From contig SKVC01000099.1 in the NCBI GenBank assembly GCA_007129655.1, forward strand, positions 1-9,221: a DNA stretch of 9,221 bases, written 5' to 3'. Position 1 is the stretch's first letter; each line of letters starts with the position of its first letter. The notes beneath the pieces were generated by a model. It was not told where the DNA came from and did not search any database. It was given only the letters and a program-made list of their open reading frames with translations. Origin of the DNA: Thermoplasmata archaeon (GTDB lineage: Archaea; Thermoplasmatota; Thermoplasmata; Halarchaeoplasmatales; Halarchaeoplasmataceae). Made by a program: the position numbers and the translations under genes. Below, piece by piece: positions 1-6,744 of this stretch.

Positions 1-714
1 ACAGAACCAGGTGCATTCAACTTACCTATATACAAGACCTTTGCAGATCCTTTCAACACTGCCGGACTGGTGATAGACCCGTCCATCCATTCCGGATTCA
101 CATTTGAGATATGGGATATAAAGGAGTCTACCCGTGTATTCATGGACACTCCAAACGAGATGTACGACATCCTTGCATTGATAGGTGCCAAGGGAAGGTT
201 TGTAATCAAAAGAGTTTTCCCGAAAGAAGGTAAATTACCGACGGACGAGCCTGTAGCTGTCATCAGTACTGAAAAGCTCTACCAGATCGCCGGTGAATAC
301 GTGGGTAAGGACGACCCTGTAGCACTGGTACGCGCCCAATCCGGACTTCCCGCATTAGGAGAAGTCTTGGAACCGTACTCACACGCATTCCTAGTATCCG
401 GATGGATGAGAGGTAGTCACAATGGACCAATAATGCCCGTAGGTGTTGATCAGGCAAGATGTACCAGATTCGACGGTCCTCCGAGAGTAACTGCATTGGG
501 ATTCCAAATCAAGGACGGCAAGATGGGTATGGCTTCCGATCTATTCGATGATCCTGCTTACGATCCTGCCAGAGACGAATCTGCACGTATAGCTAACTAT
601 ATGCGAAAACACGGACCCTTCGAACCACATCGACTACCACTGGAAGATATGGAGTACACTACACTTCCAAAAGTGATGGCCAATCTAAAGGGACGCTTCG
701 AGTCCGTAGAATAA
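1..714 (+). CDS. fbp: Fructose 1,6-bisphosphate aldolase/phosphatase, C-terminal part (5' end outside window)
   Basis: This is the bifunctional archaeal gluconeogenic enzyme (class V FBPase), which condenses triose phosphates to fructose 1,6-bisphosphate and dephosphorylates it to fructose 6-phosphate in the cytoplasm. The frame is open from base 1, starting TEPGAFNLPIYKTFADPF, which matches the family interior, so the GTG at 70 is an internal codon and not the start. About 237 of the usual 360-385 residues are visible. Family motifs follow in order: LALIGAK, STEKL, YVGKDDPVA, RAQSGLPALGE, GWMRGSHNGP, RFDGPPRV, HGPFEPHRLP and MEYTT. Sliding the known Sulfolobus/Thermoproteus numbering onto it without gaps puts the Schiff-base Lys232 and Tyr229 on YVGK (visible residues 100 and 103) and Tyr348 on EYTT (visible 219). 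Both activities should therefore be intact. It faces the cgi121 operon tail to tail, 25 bases apart. The identification is secure. Confidence 0.97.
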   Translation, partial: TEPGAFNLPIYKTFADPFNTAGLVIDPSIHSGFTFEIWDIKESTRVFMDTPNEMYDILALIGAKGRFVIKRVFPKEGKLPTDEPVAVISTEKLYQIAGEYVGKDDPVALVRAQSGLPALGEVLEPYSHAFLVSGWMRGSHNGPIMPVGVDQARCTRFDGPPRVTALGFQIKDGKMGMASDLFDDPAYDPARDESARIANYMRKHGPFEPHRLPLEDMEYTTLPKVMANLKGRFESVE

Positions 715-720
715 ACCAAA

Positions 721-741
721 CCCCCTTTCTTTCTTTTTCTT
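721..741 (+). terminator. T-rich tract after the FBP aldolase/phosphatase gene
   Basis: Seven bases after the TAA stop lies a pyrimidine run (CCCCCTTTCTTTCTTTTTCTT). Archaeal RNA polymerase commonly terminates at oligo-T tracts without a hairpin, and no hairpin is seen here. The tract is T-rich only on the + strand, so it would not end the opposing cgi121 transcript. Its last two bases overlap the cgi121 stop codon. The call rests on base composition and position alone. Confidence 0.5.
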
Positions 742-1213
742 ATATCTCTGATGTTGACATATATTCGAAAACTAGATCGTATGGTCTGTCGGTTGTTTCT
801 ATCTCTTCCTTTGTAATACCCAGGGCCAGTAATTTATCTATCGATGGTTCCAACATAGAATCGTCCTGTTCCCACCCCATGTATTCTAGAAATGAGTCTA
901 ACTCACCTTCAACCATCACTATCGCTTGCCGTGCGTTATCAGGAAGCCCCATCTTGCGGATGGCCTTCTTGATCTGACGCCGTCCGGATGCCCACAGGAG
1001 GGCTTCCATCTCCAATGAATCTCCTCTGTTTGTTCCGTTATCTAAAGTGTGTAAAGCTTTCTCGTAGGCCCATAATAGATGCTCTCGGCAGACCACTTTA
1101 TTATGGTCGAATATCTGTACGAATATTCCTGTTTTATCTCTGTAATCTTCAACGCGTTTGAATATAGATGCAGAGCTTTCAGGTTCGTTTATGTTAACCC
1201 CTGCAATATTCAA
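740..1213 (-). CDS. cgi121: KEOPS complex subunit Cgi121
   Basis: Cgi121 is a small subunit of KEOPS, which makes the universal t6A37 modification of ANN-decoding tRNAs. It binds the Bud32 kinase and, in archaea, the tRNA 3' end. The 157-residue length is normal for the family. The visible core is REHLLWAYEKAL (43-54) followed by SLEMEALLWASGRRQIKKAI (66-85), which matches the family pattern of a 'HLLxAxxKA' helix and then 'S..xEiLlxaSGxRQI..AI'. The start is TTG at 1213, with GGTGA six bases upstream and a 4-base TTGA overlap with the mobB stop. It puts the N-terminal strand (NIAGVNI) where archaeal homologues begin, and no better ATG exists. This is the last gene of the gcvPA-gcvPB-mobB-cgi121 operon. 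I recognised the family by motif and did not align it, so confidence is a little below that of the neighbours. Confidence 0.87.
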   Translation of the reverse strand: MNIAGVNINEPESSASIFKRVEDYRDKTGIFVQIFDHNKVVCREHLLWAYEKALHTLDNGTNRGDSLEMEALLWASGRRQIKKAIRKMGLPDNARQAIVMVEGELDSFLEYMGWEQDDSMLEPSIDKLLALGITKEEIETTDRPYDLVFEYMSTSEI

Positions 1214-1902
1214 ATTTCGTCACCTGCTGATATATCTATACTCACATCCTTTACTTCGTCAACTCCTTTTAACGATTCTATCATCCCGATGACAGTGTTT
1301 TTGATCATATTGGCAGGAAATTCTGTGAGCTGTACGGGTTTTCTGTTGACCTTCAATATAACAGACTTATTTTGAGTACAATCACTTAACCGAACCACTC
1401 CTTCGATGACGGCCCGAGCCATTTCTTCACAGGTCGAATATCCGCATTTACCACAGTCTAGGAATGGAAGTCGGTTCAGTATGTTGAATACGTTGATTTC
1501 GTCTTCGATTTCGCAGACTATATCATCGAGATTTTCCTCGTTCCACGTATCCCTATCGCTTACATCCATTCCCTTTAAATTCTCATCCTTGTAGCCCTCG
1601 AAAAGCACTACATCGGATATGCCGATGGACTCTATAACTTCGAGTATATCGTTAATATTCAACTCTTCCTTGAGTATAAATGAAGTCTCTATCGAGGTAG
1701 AAAAAACAACCAATTCAGCACCGGCTTCTGCGTGTTTATAGGTGTCCGTCCCCTCACTGTCTACGGTATATTCTCCTCTGGAATGCTTGACAGCCGCAAC
1801 ACGATATCCTCCATCTACCAACTTCTTTATGACTCGGCTCATCACTGATGTCTTACCACTGTTCTTTCCACCGTAGAAACTGTAACGTGCTAGTCTCTTC
1901 AT
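1210..1902 (-). CDS. mobB: MobB-like P-loop GTPase fused to a C-terminal [4Fe-4S] domain
   Basis: The N-terminal half (residues 1-~140) resembles MobB, a GTP-binding helper in making the guanine-dinucleotide form of molybdenum or tungsten pterin cofactor. It has a Walker A loop GGKNSGKT (11-18), the MobB-type block KHSRGEYTVDSEGTDTYKHA (39-58), and a Walker-B-like VVLFEGYK (98-105). The C-terminal part carries DCGKCGYSTCEEMA, with Cys150, 153, 158 and 175 spaced C-x2-C-x4-C-x16-C. This is the pattern of the Fe-S domain (PF04060) found in acetyl-CoA decarbonylase gamma subunits and RnfB. A ferredoxin-like tail of about 50 residues follows. MobB-FeS fusions are known in archaea, but the role of the added cluster is not. 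The ATG overlaps the gcvPB stop as ATGA, and the Shine-Dalgarno is weak (GAGGGTTGA). No other cofactor genes are near, so the link to pterin is by family only. Confidence 0.86.
   Translation of the reverse strand: MKRLARYSFYGGKNSGKTSVMSRVIKKLVDGGYRVAAVKHSRGEYTVDSEGTDTYKHAEAGAELVVFSTSIETSFILKEELNINDILEVIESIGISDVVLFEGYKDENLKGMDVSDRDTWNEENLDDIVCEIEDEINVFNILNRLPFLDCGKCGYSTCEEMARAVIEGVVRLSDCTQNKSVILKVNRKPVQLTEFPANMIKNTVIGMIESLKGVDEVKDVSIDISAGDEI
1217..1228 (-). promoter_or_regulatory. Ribosome binding site deciding the TTG start of cgi121
   Basis: On the minus strand the sequence reads GCAGGTGACGAAAT and then TTG. GGTGA is complementary to the archaeal 16S anti-Shine-Dalgarno (UCACC) and sits six bases ahead of the TTG. 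It lies inside the last codons of mobB, as expected for coupled translation. Confidence 0.6.
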
Positions 1903-3338
1903 TTTTTATCAACCCTCATTTTGTAACTTAGTATCGGCTCTCTAGCAGCCTTGGTATCGTCAACTCGTTTCACAGCCGTGTTGTGCGGTGCTGATCTGAC
2001 CGTCTCCGGCTCTTCTTCAAGTATGGTATGCAGAGCTCCGGCAAATCCGTCAAGAGTCTCCTTCCGTTCGGTTTCCGTAGGCTCTATCATCAGAGCTTCT
2101 TCTACTATCAGCGGGAAGTAGATGGTCGGGGCATGATAACCGTAATCCAGCAGTCGTTTTGCGATATCTAGAGTACGTATACCTTTATTTTTCAAACCGC
2201 TACCGGATAGTACGAATTCGTGCTTGCGTAATTTACCGTAGGGTAATTCGATAGCATCTTCGAGATGTTTTCTCAGATAGTTACTGTTCAGAACGGCTCT
2301 TTCACTGATACCTGTAAGACCGTCGCCCCCTTCTTTTAAGATGTATGAGTAAGCTCTCAACAGCACCAACCAGTTACCGTAGAACCCTTTGATACGGCCG
2401 ATGGTGTTTTCAAGACCGTATTCCAGATAGTATCTTTCCTCCTTTTTCTCGACTATGGGTACCGGCAGATATGATCTCAACTCCTCAGTTACCCCTACAG
2501 GCCCGGCACCGGGTCCACCGCCGCCGTGGGGCGTGGCAAAGGTTTTGTGGAGGTTGAAGTGCATGATATCGTAGTTCATCTTCCCAGGACTTGTTTTACC
2601 CATTATGGCGTTCAGATTTGCACCGTCGTAATACAGCAAACCACCTGCGTCATGTATTATATCCGCTACTTCTAGGGCCTCTTCTTCAAAAAGACCCAGT
2701 GTATTCGGATTGGTAAGCATGAAGGCTGCCGTATTATCGCTCACCGCTTCCTCAAGAGCCTTTAGGTCTACGCAGCCTTCCTCAGATGGGATCTCTATTG
2801 TTTTGTAGCCTAACATGGCTGCACTGGCCGGGTTGGTACCATGAGCTGTATCCGGTAGGATTATCTCGTTGCGTTCATCACCGTTCTTCCGATGATATTC
2901 ATGTACGATCATCAACCCCGTTATCTCTCCGTGGGCACCGGCCGCCGGCTGTAGTGTAACTGAATCCATGCCGCCTATCTCAGCTAACATGTGCTGTAAT
3001 TCGTATAATATTCCAAGCGTTCCCTGAACGGTTTCTTCCGGTTGATACGGATGCAGATCAACTGCTTTTGCCTCTCTACATAGTAACTCGCTGTACTTAG
3101 GGTTGTATTTCATTGTACACGAACCAAGAGGATAGAAGCCGGAGTCGACACCGTAGTTCATCTGTGATAATCTGGTAAAATGTCTGATCACCTCGTATTC
3201 AGGCATATCCGGAACCCGGGGTGGCTCTTTCCGAGCGATTTTATCCGGCATCGGATTATCAGTTATCTCTCTTTCAACACAATGTTCTTCGAAGATATCG
3301 TGCATGTGGTAACGCGCTTGACGGTATCTCTGATTCAT
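1899..3338 (-). CDS. gcvPB: Glycine dehydrogenase (decarboxylating), subunit 2 (P protein, PLP-binding)
   Basis: This is the catalytic PLP subunit of the glycine cleavage P protein. It decarboxylates glycine and passes the aminomethyl group to the lipoyl arm of GcvH. At 479 residues it has the usual length for the split archaeal/Gram-positive type. Visible signatures are FYPLGSCTMKYNPK (68-81), LQPAAGAHGEITG (129-141), DTAHGTNPASA (163-173), NPNTLG (210-215), YDGANLNAI (237-245), and the PLP lysine site HFNLHKTFATPHGGGGPGAGP with Lys265. No key residue is missing. The start ATG at 3338 has a near-perfect Shine-Dalgarno (GGAGGTGG) four bases before it and overlaps the gcvPA stop by ATGA, which fits 1:1 synthesis of the two subunits. 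The GcvH, GcvT and dihydrolipoamide dehydrogenase partners are not in this window. Confidence 0.98.
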   Translation of the reverse strand: MNQRYRQARYHMHDIFEEHCVEREITDNPMPDKIARKEPPRVPDMPEYEVIRHFTRLSQMNYGVDSGFYPLGSCTMKYNPKYSELLCREAKAVDLHPYQPEETVQGTLGILYELQHMLAEIGGMDSVTLQPAAGAHGEITGLMIVHEYHRKNGDERNEIILPDTAHGTNPASAAMLGYKTIEIPSEEGCVDLKALEEAVSDNTAAFMLTNPNTLGLFEEEALEVADIIHDAGGLLYYDGANLNAIMGKTSPGKMNYDIMHFNLHKTFATPHGGGGPGAGPVGVTEELRSYLPVPIVEKKEERYYLEYGLENTIGRIKGFYGNWLVLLRAYSYILKEGGDGLTGISERAVLNSNYLRKHLEDAIELPYGKLRKHEFVLSGSGLKNKGIRTLDIAKRLLDYGYHAPTIYFPLIVEEALMIEPTETERKETLDGFAGALHTILEEEPETVRSAPHNTAVKRVDDTKAAREPILSYKMRVDKK

Positions 3339-4669
3339 TTAACCACCTCCTTAAGAGCTTCTAGAAGTCGGTCGATGTCTTCATCTGTGTTGGTATCGCT
3401 AAGAGCCGTAAGTATGCTAGATGATAATCCGTCAAAATGAGTATTCAATGGTATACCCGGGATAACTTTCTGTTTACACATATCCGCTACGAGTTTCTCT
3501 GGATCTCCGGGAACTTCTACAACGAACTCGTTGAAGAATTCACCGGCAAAATACGGAGAATTGTAGCTGTCTAGCTCGTTTATCCGCTTCGCAAGTTGGT
3601 GTGCTTTTACGTAGCAGTTTTTCGCAGTTTCTTCCAATCCCGCACTCCCCTTTAGCATCATATAAACCGTCGAAGCTAGAGCCGATAGTGCTTCGTTGGT
3701 GCATATATTGGATGTTGCTCTCTCCCGACGTATATGCTGCTCTCTGGTTTGCAGAGTCATGCAGTAAGCGGTATCACCATCGGTATCTACGGTTTCACCG
3801 ATCATCCGCCCGGGCATCTTACGTATATGTTTCTTCCTGCATGCGAATATGCCCACGGTAGGCCCGCCGAAGGAAGCCGGTATCCCGAAGGATTGGCTGT
3901 CTCCAACCACTATGTCAGCGCCCCATTCGGACGGAGGCTTGATAAGTGATAGTGATAACGGGTTGACTCCGGCTACCATAACAGCTTTCGTATCTTCCTT
4001 TAAATCGCTGAATAACTTTACATCTTCTTCCAGAACTCCAAAGACGTTGGGTGATTCCACGTAGAAACCCAAACAATCTTCATCGAGCTTATCTTTTAAC
4101 TCTTCGGGATCGATCGTACCCGTTTCGTTGTCATAGGGCACCATCTCCAGCTCTATGTCGGAACCTCTCAGATAGTTTCTGATAACCGGTATCTTGTCCC
4201 AATGGATATTCTCAGGTATCAAAAATTTCTTTCTCTTTCTTTTACCGATCCTTCCGGCCATCAATACAGCCTCCGCCAGTGCCGTGTGATAGTCGTACAT
4301 ACTTGTATTGGCTGCATCCATGCCTGTTAGTTCGCATATCAAACTCTGGTATTCGAAGAGTGCTTGTAGCATGCCTTGGCTGATCTCCGCCTGATAAGGT
4401 GTGTAGGACGTATAGAATTCAGAACGTGCCAGTATCTCTGATACTCCGGCTGGTACGTACTGCCTGTATATCCCTCCGCCGAGAAAACTTACTATATCTT
4501 CAAGGCTCTCGTTCTTGCACAATTCTTTTTTTACTCTGAACATAACGTCCATCTCGGATATACCCGAAGGCAGGTTTATTTCGTCGCGTATCTTTTCAGG
4601 TACATCTTTGAATAGCTCTTCCACACTATCGATCTTCAAATACTCAAGCATCTCTTTTTCGTCGTCCAT
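3335..4669 (-). CDS. gcvPA: Glycine dehydrogenase (decarboxylating), subunit 1 (P protein)
   Basis: This is the N-terminal-half subunit of the split P protein. It pairs with GcvPB as an alpha2beta2 enzyme of the glycine cleavage system. The protein has 444 residues from the chosen start and matches the family from MLEYLKIDSVEELFKDVPEKI onward. Further marks are FLGGGIYRQYVPAGV, the signature SEFYTSYTPYQAEISQGMLQ (about 83-102) with FEYQ.LICELTGM after it, NTSMYDYHTALAEAV, and SFGIPASFGGPTVG. I chose ATG at 4669 over the GTG at 4678, because the GTG lies inside the likely Shine-Dalgarno AAGGTGGT (4681-4674) and homologues start near MDDEKEML. It is the first gene of the leftward four-gene operon and diverges from cca. 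Glycine riboswitches are a bacterial feature; none is expected here, and the short leader has no room for one. Confidence 0.97.
   Translation of the reverse strand: MDDEKEMLEYLKIDSVEELFKDVPEKIRDEINLPSGISEMDVMFRVKKELCKNESLEDIVSFLGGGIYRQYVPAGVSEILARSEFYTSYTPYQAEISQGMLQALFEYQSLICELTGMDAANTSMYDYHTALAEAVLMAGRIGKRKRKKFLIPENIHWDKIPVIRNYLRGSDIELEMVPYDNETGTIDPEELKDKLDEDCLGFYVESPNVFGVLEEDVKLFSDLKEDTKAVMVAGVNPLSLSLIKPPSEWGADIVVGDSQSFGIPASFGGPTVGIFACRKKHIRKMPGRMIGETVDTDGDTAYCMTLQTREQHIRRERATSNICTNEALSALASTVYMMLKGSAGLEETAKNCYVKAHQLAKRINELDSYNSPYFAGEFFNEFVVEVPGDPEKLVADMCKQKVIPGIPLNTHFDGLSSSILTALSDTNTDEDIDRLLEALKEVVK
3342..3349 (-). promoter_or_regulatory. Strong Shine-Dalgarno of gcvPB inside gcvPA
   Basis: The minus strand reads GGAGGTGG, then GTTAA-type spacer bases before the ATG at 3338. 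This is the strongest ribosome binding site in the window. It lies within the last codons of gcvPA, where the reading frame is still Lys-Glu-Val-Val-Lys. It supports efficient reinitiation of the second P-protein subunit. Confidence 0.7.
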
Positions 4670-4673
4670 TGGG

Positions 4674-4681
4674 ACCACCTT
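4674..4681 (-). promoter_or_regulatory. Shine-Dalgarno of gcvPA (decides the ATG start)
   Basis: AAGGTGGT on the minus strand ends four bases before the ATG at 4669. It contains the upstream in-frame GTG (4678-4676), so that GTG is more likely part of the ribosome binding site than an initiation codon. Confidence 0.6.
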
Positions 4682-4730
4682 GAGAGGGATAAATGAAGCA
4701 GTAAAAAGGTTTTTTCGTTGAAAAGAATAA

Positions 4731-4740
4731 TCTTTTAACC
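4731..4740. promoter_or_regulatory. TATA-like element in the gcvPA/cca divergent gap
   Basis: The + strand reads AATAATCTTTTAACC. TTTTAA (4733-4738) lies 25 bases before the cca ATG at 4763, the spacing expected for a leaderless archaeal transcript. Read on the minus strand, the same bases give GGTTAAAAGATT. That could serve gcvPA with a start near 4710 and a leader of about 40 bases carrying the Shine-Dalgarno. A second minus-strand candidate is CCTTTTTAC (4702-4710), but it would place the start on the Shine-Dalgarno itself. There is no experimental support, only position and composition. Confidence 0.4.
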
Positions 4741-4762
4741 CCCTTAGCCAATCTTATCCTGT

Positions 4763-6076
4763 ATGAGAAGCGATATCGAGGAAGAAGTGCTATCACGCGT
4801 AAAACCATCCGCATCGGATACCGAAAAGATACTCAAGGCAGCAGATGCTCTACAGAGAACGCTTCTATCTAAAGCGGATGAACGCTTTGAACCATTACTA
4901 GTTGGTTCGGTACCAAAGGGCACATTTCTCAAAAATCCGGACATAGATGTTTTTCTGATGTATCCCACAGATGTACCCAAGGAAACCATGGCCGAAGAGA
5001 CCTTGGAATTGGGGCGAGAGCTACTTGAAGAGTCGGTGGAAAAATATGCGGAACATCCCTATCTAAATGGTAAATACATGGGCTACGATGCCGATATCGT
5101 GCCGTGCTACGAGATAAAAGATACAGACGATATGATATCTTCCGTGGATCGAACACCACTTCACACCGAATATATCATGAAAAACTTACATGGATCCAAA
5201 AGAGACGATGTCTTACTACTGAAAGCATTTCTTAAAGGTATAGGAGCCTACGGAGCCCATGCACAGGTAAAGGGTTTCTCCGGTTATTTATGCGAATTGA
5301 TGGTACTACATTACGGTGATTTCGAAAGTGTTCTAAAAGCGGCCTCCCGATGGCAGTTCAACGAAACCATCGAAATGGTAGATACTAAAAAAGAATTCGA
5401 CGAGCCTCTCGTTTTCATCGATCCTGTGGACCCCCGAAGAAACGTGGCCTCCGCCGTTGATGAAGAAACACTTGCGCTCTTCGTATTCGCTGCAAAGACG
5501 TATATAGAGTCACCGAAACAGTCCTATTTCTTTCCAGCGGAACTTGAGAAGCGCAGCACCGAAGAGCTGATAGCTACGCTCCGAATAAGAGGTACCCGTC
5601 TGGTTATGCTCTCATTCCCACGTCCCGAACTGATCGATGAAAATCTGTATCCACAGGTAGAAAAGGCATGTAGAAAGCTGCACGAGCATTTGGAATTGAA
5701 GGACTTTTGTGTGCTGCATTCCGGTTATGATATCAACCACGAGATACGGTTGTTCTTCGAGTTAGAGCACGGGGAGTTGTCGAATATAAAAAAGCACAGA
5801 GGTCCTCCGGTATTCCATCCCAATGCCGCCAGCTTCCATGCAAAGTATGGTAAACAGGTTTACATAGAGGGCAAACGGCTCATGACCGATCGTGAACGGG
5901 AATATACAACAGTTCCCGCTCTGTTATCCCATCTTATAGAAAATTTGGATATGGGCAGCGATATCAACGAGACGATGTTAAAAGAGCTCACGATCGTGGA
6001 GGGAGATGAAGCGGTGAAAACAGCTCCCGATGCAGTGGATTCGTTTTTGGATAAATCTTTTTCTTGGGAACTGTAA
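4763..6076 (+). CDS. cca: CCA-adding enzyme (archaeal class I tRNA nucleotidyltransferase)
   Basis: The enzyme adds or repairs the 3'-terminal CCA of tRNAs, using CTP and ATP without a nucleic acid template. At 437 residues it has the standard archaeal length. The nucleotidyltransferase signature is at residues 48-68 (GSVPKGTF...PDIDVFLMYP), with Asp60 and Asp62 as two metal-binding carboxylates. The third is Asp111 in GYDADIVPC; Archaeoglobus CCA has Glu59, Asp61 and Asp110 at these places. Also present are DRTPLHTEY (129-137), the helical block GFSGYLCELM (171-180), and FIDPVDPRRNVA, which begins the central/body domains. The ATG at 4763 has no Shine-Dalgarno, but a TATA-like box sits 25 bases upstream, so the message is probably leaderless. 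It is a single-gene unit meeting rpe tail to tail. No residue appears damaged. Confidence 0.98.
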   Translation: MRSDIEEEVLSRVKPSASDTEKILKAADALQRTLLSKADERFEPLLVGSVPKGTFLKNPDIDVFLMYPTDVPKETMAEETLELGRELLEESVEKYAEHPYLNGKYMGYDADIVPCYEIKDTDDMISSVDRTPLHTEYIMKNLHGSKRDDVLLLKAFLKGIGAYGAHAQVKGFSGYLCELMVLHYGDFESVLKAASRWQFNETIEMVDTKKEFDEPLVFIDPVDPRRNVASAVDEETLALFVFAAKTYIESPKQSYFFPAELEKRSTEELIATLRIRGTRLVMLSFPRPELIDENLYPQVEKACRKLHEHLELKDFCVLHSGYDINHEIRLFFELEHGELSNIKKHRGPPVFHPNAASFHAKYGKQVYIEGKRLMTDREREYTTVPALLSHLIENLDMGSDINETMLKELTIVEGDEAVKTAPDAVDSFLDKSFSWEL

Positions 6077-6080
6077 AATT

Positions 6081-6740
6081 CTAAATTATCGTTGATTCCC
6101 GGAGCTTATTTAGATTGCTTTTAGCATCCCCTCTGAAGATCGCAGAGCCGGCCACCAGTATATCCGCTCCGGCTTCCACCACTATGGGTGCTGTATCCGT
6201 TGAAACTCCCCCATCGACTGATATCTCGGTTAACAATTCTTCACCGTCGATGTAGTTACGGATCTCGCGTATCTTGGGCACGACTTCGTGCATGAAACCC
6301 TGGCCACCGAAACCTGGAACAACAGTCATGACCAGTACCATGTCAAGCTCCGGTATCAATCCTTTTATGGTTTCCCAAGGGGTAGCCGGATTTATGCTGA
6401 GACCGGTTTTTGCCCCGGCATCCCGTATAACATCCAGACTTCGAAGCATATCTTCTGTGTCATCGTGTGATTCTGCATGGATCGTTATATAATCGCTTCC
6501 GGCATCAACGAAATCTTGAACATACTTACGAGGATCTTCTATCATGAGATGTGTATCGAAGATTTGGTCGCTGTAGGGTCGTATCTTTCTTATAACACAG
6601 GGACCGAAGGTGATATTTGGTACGAAATGGCCGTCCATGATGTCCAGATGTAGCATCTCCGCACTTTGTACATCCTCTAAAGACTCACGTAGACAGGAAA
6701 AATCAGCTGAAAGTAAAGACGGAGAAATCTTAATTTCCAT
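6081..6740 (-). CDS. rpe: Ribulose-phosphate 3-epimerase
   Basis: This (beta/alpha)8 cytoplasmic enzyme interconverts D-ribulose 5-phosphate and D-xylulose 5-phosphate in the pentose phosphate pathway. It has 219 residues, the usual size. It starts with the classic KISPSLLSADF and carries the metal-binding and catalytic residues His31 and Asp33 (LHLDIMDGHFVPN), His64 (DTHLMI) and Asp176 (ISVDGGV). The flexible phosphate/substrate loop MTVVPGFGGQGF (138-149) and the phosphate-binding AGSAIF near the end are also present. A longer frame reaches 6800, but its first 20 residues are not homologous and overlap the upstream gene. The ATG at 6740 begins exactly where the family does, with GGTG seven bases before it. 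It lies 4 bases downstream of the glycosyltransferase stop, so the two are cotranscribed. The 3' end lies 4 bases from the cca stop. Confidence 0.97.
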   Translation of the reverse strand: MEIKISPSLLSADFSCLRESLEDVQSAEMLHLDIMDGHFVPNITFGPCVIRKIRPYSDQIFDTHLMIEDPRKYVQDFVDAGSDYITIHAESHDDTEDMLRSLDVIRDAGAKTGLSINPATPWETIKGLIPELDMVLVMTVVPGFGGQGFMHEVVPKIREIRNYIDGEELLTEISVDGGVSTDTAPIVVEAGADILVAGSAIFRGDAKSNLNKLRESTII

Positions 6741-6744
6741 ACTT

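Noticed and set aside
70..714. GTG at 70 as the start of the FBP aldolase/phosphatase
   Set aside because: The upstream in-frame residues from base 1 (GAFNLPIYKTFADPF) are typical family sequence, so the gene simply runs off the left edge.
1079..1375. 98-residue + strand frame spanning the cgi121/mobB junction
   Set aside because: It lies antisense to two recognised genes, has no family motif and no ribosome binding site. Its length is explained by the codon bias of the opposite strand.
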